A DNA stretch of 5,515 bases from Flavobacteriia bacterium (GTDB taxonomy: Bacteria > Bacteroidota > Bacteroidia > Flavobacteriales_D > Crocinitomicaceae), in the NCBI GenBank assembly GCA_009925805.1, contig RFQF01000139.1, forward strand, positions 1-5,515. Reading direction: 5' to 3'. Position 1 is the first letter of the stretch. Each line of letters opens with the position of its first letter. Below the pieces are notes generated by a model, which saw nothing but the letters and a program-made list of their open reading frames with translations, searched no databases and had not been told where the DNA came from. This document shows positions 1-4,387 of the stretch, in pieces. The position numbers and the translations under genes are program-made.

Positions 1-1566
1 TAGTAAAAGGCTGTCGCTCGCCACACAATTCATGCTGTCGGTACCTGTTACCGTGATCCATTCTTGCTGAAGCGGGGTATACGATTGCAGTTGCGACAAA
101 CCGTTTTCCCATACATAGGATATACCTCCGGAAGCTTGGAGAACTGCGGACCCTCCTGGGCATAGGGTCGTATCATTTCCGGCGTAAATCGGAGGAAGCG
201 GGTATATCGTTAAAGGGCTGATCAAGGTATCGCTGCATCCGTTGTTGCTCGTTTCAACAAGAGTAACCGAATAGGTTCCGGGAACATTGTAGGTATGTAT
301 TGCGTTGAATGCTGCCACGGCAGGGCTTCCGTCCCCAAAATCCCAACTAACGCCTTGAAGACCAGATATCGAACTTAGGTTAAAGGTGGTTGACTGCGCA
401 ATGCATGGAACCGTAATGAGGGGCGCCATGTGAGGCGTGGCCAATACGGAAACGGTTTGAATCGCGGTATCTACGCATCCATTGGAACTCTGTGAAATCA
501 TGATCACTTGGTGGTTTCCAGGACCGTTAAATTGCACATAAGCCTGCGAATTATTTTGAGAAATTACATTCCCCGTAGGAAATTGCCACGTGTTGGTGAG
601 GGTCACATTGGGATTATTGGTGTTCACCGTAGCCGTGGATTGTAAAGCAATGGGCGTGTTTTCACACCCCGCCGCGTACGTGAATCCCGACTGCACAAGC
701 GTTGGGGTGGCCTGAACATTCAACTCCACGGTGCAGGACCCCTGGTTGGAAAAGGTCGTCATGGCGCAGGTGTAAACTTGATTTACATTGGGATTTGCGA
801 TGGTTATTTGCTGACCGGTTAAATTTCCAGGATGCCAAACGTACGATTGAAATCCGCTTGGAGCGGTTAACACCAAGGGCTGATTTCCACCGCAATAATT
901 AACGTTAATCGACATGGCCATGCATTCTGCTGCCAAGTAAGCGTAACCGAAATGAGCGCCCTGAGCGCAATCCCAGGTGGTGAATTCGATTTGAATGTTT
1001 TGTCCCATATAGGGCGATAAATCGACACCTACCGTGGTCCAAGGTAGCCAGGTTTTTCCAGCACAGGTTTGGAAATTTTGTCCAGGCTGCCCGCCGTAAA
1101 CGGTGTAGGTGCCGCAACCCCCTCCCACGGGCATTCCCAAGGCATTTAGGATTTTGGCTTCAAACTTAGGTTGTTGCGCAGGAATGTGGCCCGGGTTTTC
1201 TAACACCACCGCATATTTGTAAACGAATAAAGCACTTTGTGGCGTTACTTGAATGCTGTAACTTATCTTTTCAGCCTGTGCCCCAGTTGATGGATTTCCA
1301 AGTTTGATGGATTTCGTATGACCGGGAGGAATGAGCGGAAGTTGGTTGCAAGTATAGGGGTCAGTTCCTTGTTGTGAAATGATGGTATGTCGACCATTCA
1401 CGATACCAAAAGTGGCCCCGGGGGAGGCATAGGTACCGGTGTATCCCGTCCAATTGGCAAAGGTATTTGCCGATAAATCTACATTTGGACAGGAGGCATT
1501 TTGAGAAAAACAGGCACAAGAAAGTTGAATTGCTGCGAGAACAGCCAAGGCTTTTAAGGTCGTCAT
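1..1566 (-). CDS. Secreted multidomain PKD/Ig-like repeat protein, adhesin-like, C-terminus outside window
   Basis: Reading from the ATG at 1566, 522 codons are open to the window edge with no stop, so the protein is longer than what is seen. Residues 1-22 are a signal peptide (MTTLKALAVLAAIQ..., ending CFSQ), typical of Bacteroidota exported proteins. Residues about 25-215 form a Cys- and aromatic-rich N-terminal domain that looks like a beta-sandwich or carbohydrate-binding-like module; I do not recognise its family. Tandem modules follow: an Ig-like domain (about 218-290), a PKD-like domain (about 291-378, Cys301, 'NGCVDT'), a clear PKD domain (about 380-455, WDFGDG at 408-413, then HTYNVPGTYSVTL and NGCSDT), and an Ig-like repeat starting AGNDTTLCPGG (462-472) that is cut by the edge. 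Such proteins usually end in a type IX secretion sorting domain, which would lie outside the window. An adhesin or matrix role is inferred from this architecture; no catalytic motif is visible. Confidence 0.88.
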   Translation of the reverse strand, partial: MTTLKALAVLAAIQLSCACFSQNASCPNVDLSANTFANWTGYTGTYASPGATFGIVNGRHTIISQQGTDPYTCNQLPLIPPGHTKSIKLGNPSTGAQAEKISYSIQVTPQSALFVYKYAVVLENPGHIPAQQPKFEAKILNALGMPVGGGCGTYTVYGGQPGQNFQTCAGKTWLPWTTVGVDLSPYMGQNIQIEFTTWDCAQGAHFGYAYLAAECMAMSINVNYCGGNQPLVLTAPSGFQSYVWHPGNLTGQQITIANPNVNQVYTCAMTTFSNQGSCTVELNVQATPTLVQSGFTYAAGCENTPIALQSTATVNTNNPNVTLTNTWQFPTGNVISQNNSQAYVQFNGPGNHQVIMISQSSNGCVDTAIQTVSVLATPHMAPLITVPCIAQSTTFNLSSISGLQGVSWDFGDGSPAVAAFNAIHTYNVPGTYSVTLVETSNNGCSDTLISPLTIYPLPPIYAGNDTTLCPGGSAVLQASGGISYVWENGLSQLQSYTPLQQEWITVTGTDSMNCVASDSLLL

Positions 1567-1746
1567 GGATTAGGATTTTGTCGTGATGCCGTCGTTAACG
1601 ATACTTTGACTTTTTTTTGTATTCAGTGTGAATAAATTGAGCAAAAGGCGCTTATTTCTGTAAAAAAACCACGTTTTGGCAACGCAAAGAACCTAAATGA
1701 CGTTTTGTGAACAAAAATTCTTAATTTAGTACAATAATTAATCAAC
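1567..1746. promoter_or_regulatory. Divergent intergenic region with promoters for the 1566 (-) and 1747 (+) genes
   Basis: This AT-rich 180-bp spacer separates two divergently read genes and must hold or lie near both promoters. For the plus gene, a TTTTG at 1703-1707 and a TAATTTAG at 1722-1729 (close to TAnnTTTG) are possible -33 and -7 boxes, but their 14-bp spacing is short. For the minus gene I find no good -7 box. A perfect 10-bp palindrome, TCGTTAACGA (1592-1601), lies 25 bp upstream of the minus-strand start and could be an operator, though a palindrome this short can occur by chance. There is no Shine-Dalgarno sequence before either start, which is usual in Bacteroidota. Confidence 0.35.
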
Positions 1747-2112
1747 ATGAAAAAAGTTCTTTTATTCTTCATTTTCACATGCAGTTTTGTAGTGGGTTTA
1801 AATGCTCAAGTTTATGCAGTAGCCGCTTCAAAAGCTGACTTCGCTAAGGAAAAATCAAAGGGAATCATCACCTTTCGATTTGGATCGGATGTGTTACCTG
1901 AAACGATTCTTACCAACAGCGAAAATTTTGCGGAAAATTTCACTACGGTGTTTGATGCTGCCAAATATGTTGGAACATTTACCATGAAAGAAAATACAGA
2001 AATGAACCGCTTAATGTTGGGTAGATTGCTCATCATGTGCGGAGTGGAAGTGGTAGAATTTGATGGTGCGCAACTTCCGGTTTATCAGTTTTCGAACGAA
2101 CAGTTAAAATAA
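1747..2112 (+). CDS. Small exported protein of unknown function (121 aa)
   Basis: I do not recognise this family. Residues 1-20 are a clear Sec signal peptide: MKK, a hydrophobic core (LLFFIFTCSFVVG), then cleavage probably after LNA20. The mature protein is about 100 residues. Its pattern suggests a small alpha/beta domain: strand 39-46 (GIITFRFG), a helix at about 57-73, strand 74-80 (YVGTFTM), an amphipathic helix 85-98 and strands 101-105 and 111-115. There is one Cys (98) in the mature part, with no lipobox, metal-binding motif or transmembrane segment after the signal peptide. It should be periplasmic or secreted. The start at 1747 is fixed by the signal peptide. The adenosine deaminase start follows after 19 bp on the same strand, so the two are probably co-transcribed, but this does not establish a shared function. 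Expression looks real because codon use resembles the neighbours and the ORF fills the space. Confidence 0.8.
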   Translation: MKKVLLFFIFTCSFVVGLNAQVYAVAASKADFAKEKSKGIITFRFGSDVLPETILTNSENFAENFTTVFDAAKYVGTFTMKENTEMNRLMLGRLLIMCGVEVVEFDGAQLPVYQFSNEQLK

Positions 2113-2131
2113 ATTCGAGCCTTTCCGGCCA

Positions 2132-3142
2132 ATGATGGATTTTTCATTTCCTAAGGTGGAACTCCACCTGCACATTGATTGTTCTTTAAGTTTTGCCTTT
2201 GTTTCAAAGTATGTTCCTGGAATTAGTTTGGAACAATACCAACAGGTGTACAATACGCCGGTGAATTGTTGTTCCTTAAACGACTATTTGGCATGCGCCC
2301 AAGCGGCCATCGAATTGATGCAAACACGGGAACAGATTTACGATGCCACATTGGACGTAATGCAACAATTGGAAAAGGACCAGGTGATGTATGCGGAATT
2401 ACGGTTTGCGCCCCTACAGCATCTAAAAAAGGGTCTTACGCCTCATGAAGTGGTGGAGGCGAGTCTCGAAGCAGTAAAGGCGTACCAAGGTTCCGTAAAG
2501 GCAAACTTGATCTTGTGTACGTTGCGACATTTTACCAAGGAGCAAAGCGAAGAAACGGCTGATCTTGTGATTCATTTTAGCAATCAGGGAGTCGTGGCAT
2601 TGGATTTGGCGGCAGACGAGGCTGGTTTCGGTGTAGAAAATCACAGGTCCGCTTTTGAAAAAGTGGTTGCGCACGGGATACCTTGCACGGCGCATGCAGG
2701 AGAAGCACTTGGACCAGCATCCGTAATAGAAACGTTGGATTATTTAAAACCCCGCAGAATTGGACACGGTATACGCTCCGTTGAAAATTCCAAATTGCTT
2801 CAGCGGTTAAAAAAGGAGAATATCCATTTGGAAATCTGTCCAACAAGCAACCACATAACCCAAGTTTTTCCCCAAGGTGCCAATTATCCCATCGAAGTAT
2901 TGCAACGCGAACAAATATCCTTTGGAATTAATACCGATGGAAGAGCAATTTCTAATGTCACCCTGGCCGATGAATATTGGTGGCTCATGAAAAATAAAGC
3001 TTGGGGTATTCAAGAAATTTACCAAGCCAACCTCCATGCTTTGCATGCAGCCTTTATTTCGGAAGAAGAGCGTTTGCCCTTGCTTAAAAAACTAAACGAA
3101 GGATTTGCAACCTTTTCAACGACGCTTCAAATTAAAGATTAG
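2132..3142 (+). CDS. add: Adenosine deaminase family protein (336 aa), variant active site
   Basis: This is a metal-dependent amidohydrolase of the adenosine/AMP deaminase superfamily, probably cytosolic, converting adenosine to inosine and ammonia in purine salvage. The length is typical. Family motifs occur in order: the zinc-binding HLH in VELHLHID (H12, H14), YAELRFAP (87-94), DLAADE (158-163), HAGE (H188 zinc ligand, E191 catalytic), RIGHG (H212), EICPTSN (234-240) and INTDGR (266-271, D269 zinc ligand). Zinc and acid/base residues are therefore all present. Three positions differ from mammalian ADA by motif alignment: Cys17 for Gly in HxHxDG, Ala161 for the Gly of DLAG, and Gly270 for the second Asp of the TDD pair, which contacts the purine ring in mouse ADA. 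I recall TDN/TDG forms in some bacterial ADAs, so activity is likely retained, but another aminopurine substrate is possible. ATGs at 2132 and 2135 are both usable. The 3' end overlaps the converging gene by 27 bp. Confidence 0.9.
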   Translation: MMDFSFPKVELHLHIDCSLSFAFVSKYVPGISLEQYQQVYNTPVNCCSLNDYLACAQAAIELMQTREQIYDATLDVMQQLEKDQVMYAELRFAPLQHLKKGLTPHEVVEASLEAVKAYQGSVKANLILCTLRHFTKEQSEETADLVIHFSNQGVVALDLAADEAGFGVENHRSAFEKVVAHGIPCTAHAGEALGPASVIETLDYLKPRRIGHGIRSVENSKLLQRLKKENIHLEICPTSNHITQVFPQGANYPIEVLQREQISFGINTDGRAISNVTLADEYWWLMKNKAWGIQEIYQANLHALHAAFISEEERLPLLKKLNEGFATFSTTLQIKD

Positions 3143-3771
3143 CGAAACGCTCAATCGGTAATAGGTGTCTTTTTGATTTAAATCACCTCGGCGGCTCCCT
3201 GGAGGAAAAAGTTCGGGGCTTTTACTGGGATTGGAAAGGTATTGCGCGGCGGGGTCGCTTAACGATCCTAATGCGGGATAAAAGCCTGAAACATCGTCCA
3301 TAAAATCCGTGAATGTTTTAAAGCAAGTGGCTTCAAATCCAATGCGTGTTTGTTTTGTCAATCCAAAGCGCATTCCAAACCCAAAGGGCATGATGAAGGT
3401 AGCTTTTCCATAATCTTGTCCTTCGGTTTTAAGGGGCCGTAATGCCACCAAAGTCCCATTATAATTCGCTTTTGGATTGTACGTGGCGAAGCCCATTCCA
3501 CCAAAAGTATAAAGCTGGAAATTCGAACCTTTTTGACGGGTTTTTGAGGTAAGGCGGTAAAACTTTCCGTTGAACTCTTGCGCTAAAAAAATAAACTCGA
3601 GCCGTTGACTGAACTCGAAATTGTAGGATTGAAACGAAAGATTGCGCGCATGACGGCGCGGATTTTCCAGTTGGAACGGTTGTTAAAGTTTTCCCATTTG
3701 ATCCTTTTCCCTTGGGCAAAAAATCCCGAATGGAGTAACCAAAAAACAACCAGTAAATGAAATTTTTTCAT
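3116..3771 (-). pseudogene. Frame-disrupted DUF6089-type outer-membrane beta-barrel protein gene
   Basis: The downstream part, read in one frame from about 3652 to the stop at 3116-3118, has the features of the Bacteroidota DUF6089 family: ARNLSFQSYNFEF, LYTFGGMGFATYNP, MPFGFGMRFGLT, FTDFMDDVSGFYP, RRGDLNQKDTYY and a final amphipathic strand, YRLSVSLIFNL. The only plausible signal peptide (MKKFHLLVVFWLL..., ending FFAQ) starts at 3771 but lies in another frame. That frame stops at 3583, and the barrel frame has a TAA at 3683-3685 with no ATG before 3496. The frames could be joined by removing 2 nt in a GCGCGC tract (3644-3649), giving ...AVMRNLSFQSY.... Even then only about 20 residues separate the signal peptide from RNLSF, far fewer than I recall for the family, so an internal deletion is likely. 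It lies 15 bp downstream of the 65-aa gene and was probably in its operon. A sequencing error could explain the frameshift but not the missing N-terminal strands. Confidence 0.75.
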
Positions 3772-3786
3772 TCGTGTGATATCAAT

Positions 3787-3984
3787 TTATTCTGGGTTCC
3801 TAATCAAATAAATAATTTGAAAAAGGAAACCTCCTGCAGCGGCACCTAGAACCACAGGAATGAAAAGGCTCATTTTACCACCAGAACAACCCGCTGTACA
3901 AGGGGTTAGGGTGTGGTAGCATGTACCGGTAATACCACCAAGGACACCCCCAATGCCAAACCAAATTTCTTGGGATAGTTTCAT
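3787..3984 (-). CDS. Small Cys-containing two-helix membrane protein (65 aa)
   Basis: This short ORF reads as a real membrane protein. TM1 spans about residues 7-26 (Gly-rich, IWFGIGGVLGGITG...). A polar linker holds four cysteines, C22, C29 and C33 plus neighbouring Thr/His (C22 at the end of TM1, C29xxxC33), so strictly three Cys are seen. TM2 spans about 39-61 (LFIPVVLGAAAGGFLFQIIYL), followed by a short RNPE tail. Gly-rich helices with a Cys loop recall small DUF6132-like Bacteroidota membrane proteins, but I cannot confirm membership. The Cys residues could bind metal or form a disulfide. The ATG at 3984 is chosen because it gives a complete TM1 and because a strong -7 box sits 4 bp upstream, suggesting a leaderless or very short-leader mRNA. 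The broken outer-membrane protein gene follows 15 bp downstream on the same strand. Confidence 0.7.
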   Translation of the reverse strand: MKLSQEIWFGIGGVLGGITGTCYHTLTPCTAGCSGGKMSLFIPVVLGAAAGGFLFQIIYLIRNPE

Positions 3985-3988
3985 GTTT

Positions 3989-4016
3989 CAAAAGTACTAA
4001 AAGCAGTTGGGTCAAA
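3989..4016 (-). promoter_or_regulatory. Candidate Bacteroidota promoter for the 65-aa membrane protein
   Basis: On the minus strand TACTTTTG (3996 to 3989) matches the Bacteroidota -7 consensus TAnnTTTG exactly. A TTTG (4016 to 4013) lies 16 bp upstream as a possible -33 box, slightly closer than usual. Transcription would begin at or next to the ATG at 3984, implying a leaderless message. The -33 box starts about 30 bp past the terminator ending near 4046, so this looks like an independent promoter insulated from upstream transcription. Confidence 0.45.
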
Positions 4017-4045
4017 AAAGGGTTGTCCCCTTCACGTTAACGCAC

Positions 4046-4074
4046 AAAAAAAGTCTGGGCGTTTCCAGACTTTT
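4046..4074 (-). terminator. Intrinsic terminator, minus strand (possibly bidirectional)
   Basis: A perfect 10-bp stem, AAAAGTCTGG (4049-4058) with CCAGACTTTT (4065-4074), closes a 6-nt loop. Read on the minus strand it ends in seven T's (4052 to 4046), a strong intrinsic terminator. On the plus strand it ends in only four T's. It is a near copy of the terminator directly after the tRNA-Leu gene. It would stop any read-through from the tRNA/MFS side before the 65-aa gene. Confidence 0.75.
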
Positions 4075-4085
4075 GATGGGTGCCC
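4047..4085. repeat. Direct repeat, copy A (terminator plus tRNA-Leu last bases)
   Basis: This 39-bp segment matches 4241-4279 at 37 of 39 positions; the differences are 4056 t/c and 4061 g/a. It covers the terminator hairpin, the GATGGG spacer and the last bases of the tRNA acceptor end. The two copies are 194 bp apart. Copy B belongs to the intact tRNA, so copy A is the duplicate. Confidence 0.85.
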
Positions 4086-4115
4086 GTACTGACCGAGGCA
4101 CGAGCGTCAGTGCCC
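4080..4115. repeat. Short hairpin insertion flanked by 6-bp duplications (GTGCCC)
   Basis: GTGCCC occurs at 4080-4085 and again at 4110-4115, flanking a 24-bp segment (4086-4109). Removing 30 bp (4086-4115) restores a continuous match between copy A and the intact tRNA/terminator region, so this is an insertion into the duplicate. ACTGAC (4088-4093) pairs with GTCAGT (4106-4111). A flanking duplication plus an internal hairpin resembles insertion of a very small mobile repeat, though slippage could also produce it. Confidence 0.5.
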
Positions 4116-4139
4116 ACGACTGGATTACTTCGTGAACCA
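4081..4139 (-). pseudogene. Remnant of a second tRNA-Leu 3' end, interrupted
   Basis: Positions 4081-4085 and 4116-4126 match the 3' end of the intact tRNA-Leu (discriminator base, acceptor strand, T-stem). 4110-4126 is identical to 4274-4290 over 17 bp. The match resumes as AACCA (4135-4139 with 4293-4297) after an 8-nt stretch (acttcgtg) where the intact gene has only 'cg'. Homology stops there: no anticodon arm, D arm or 5' acceptor strand is present, so it cannot be a working tRNA. The split between 4085 and 4116 is caused by the inserted segment described separately. Confidence 0.65.
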
Positions 4140-4240
4140 AAAAGGTTTTTTCGCTATTCCATCAAAAGTCTAGCTCCGTTGTCGCAACCATCCTTTTTTA
4201 TTTCCATCCTTAAAAATGAGAGCATTTATCGGCTAGAAAT

Positions 4241-4268
4241 AAAAAAGTCCGGGCATTTCCAGACTTTT
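4241..4268 (-). terminator. Intrinsic terminator of tRNA-Leu
   Basis: On the minus strand a 10-bp stem (4268-4259 with 4252-4243, one T-G wobble) encloses the loop AAATGC and ends in a run of six T's (4246 to 4241). It starts 7 bp after the tRNA 3' end at 4275, the usual place for a tRNA terminator. Confidence 0.75.
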
Positions 4269-4279
4269 GATGGGTGCCC
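4241..4279. repeat. Direct repeat, copy B (tRNA-Leu terminator and 3' end)
   Basis: This is the partner of 4047-4085, with 2 mismatches over 39 bp. It contains the functional terminator of the tRNA-Leu gene and overlaps the last five bases of the tRNA (4275-4279). Confidence 0.85.
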
Positions 4280-4356
4280 ACGACTGGATTCGAACCAGCA
4301 CACCTATTGGCACCACCCCCTCAAGATGGCGTGTCTACCAATTTCACCACGTGGGC
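4275..4356 (-). tRNA. tRNA-Leu, anticodon GAG
   Basis: The minus strand folds as a class II tRNA of 82 nt. The acceptor stem GCCCACG (4356-4350) pairs perfectly with CGTGGGC (4282-4276), with discriminator A at 4275. The D arm reads GTG...CAC with GGTAGA in the loop. The anticodon stem CCATC/GGTGG (one T-G pair) holds the loop TTGAGGG, putting GAG at 4322-4320, which reads CUC/CUU leucine codons. A long variable arm (TGCC-AATA-GGTG) and the T arm with loop TTCGAAT follow. CCA is not encoded: the genome reads ACCC, so CCA must be added after transcription. The gene lies 31 bp downstream of the MFS stop codon on the same strand and is followed at once by a terminator, so it may share a transcript with the MFS gene or have a promoter inside it. 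Its 3' end is duplicated at 4047-4139. Confidence 0.95.
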
Positions 4357-4387
4357 ATTGAACCGCAAAGATACAGAACAAGCGGGA

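Larger units (their letters stand above)
4067..4171. repeat. 105-bp segment bounded by a perfect 13-bp inverted repeat
   Basis: AGACTTTTGATGG at 4067-4079 has its exact reverse complement CCATCAAAAGTCT at 4159-4171. Between the arms lie the split tRNA-like piece, a hairpin ACTGAC/GTCAGT (4088-4093 with 4106-4111) and a small hairpin AACC/GGTT with an A5 loop (4135-4147). The left arm overlaps the terminator stem at 4065-4074, so the two pairings exclude each other. The size and ends recall a miniature inverted-repeat element, but no target-site duplication is seen outside the arms. Confidence 0.65.

Noticed and set aside
662..1117. Short ORFs on both strands inside the PKD protein gene
   Set aside because: They lie wholly within the long minus-strand frame that shows PKD and Ig motifs, and their translations have no signal peptide or domain.
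1500..1566. Lipoprotein signal in the PKD protein (Cys near residues 17-19)
   Set aside because: The residues before each Cys (QLS and SCA) do not fit a lipobox, while CFSQ followed by NA fits an ordinary signal-peptidase I site.
2266..3046. Several short ORFs in other frames within the adenosine deaminase gene
   Set aside because: The deaminase frame has all family motifs in order across this span; the others are shadows.
3141..3151. AGCG-AAA-CGCT hairpin at the end of the deaminase gene as a terminator
   Set aside because: It has only a 4-bp stem with no following T-run on either strand.
3459..3749. A 96-codon minus-strand ORF overlapping the barrel gene
   Set aside because: It is a third-frame shadow. 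The neighbouring frames carry the signal peptide and the DUF6089-like motifs, while this one is basic, low-complexity sequence without family features.
4172..4240. AT-rich spacer between the inverted repeat and the tRNA terminator, including TCTAGC/GCTAGA (4169-4174 and 4232-4237)
   Set aside because: The inverted match is only 6 bp over a 57-nt gap, with no promoter, ORF or RNA structure worth calling.
4080..4361. A 93-codon plus-strand ORF across the repeat region and tRNA
   Set aside because: It runs antisense through the tRNA-Leu gene (the LDSNQ-type translation typical of tRNA regions) and through repeat DNA, has no start context, and shows no domain.
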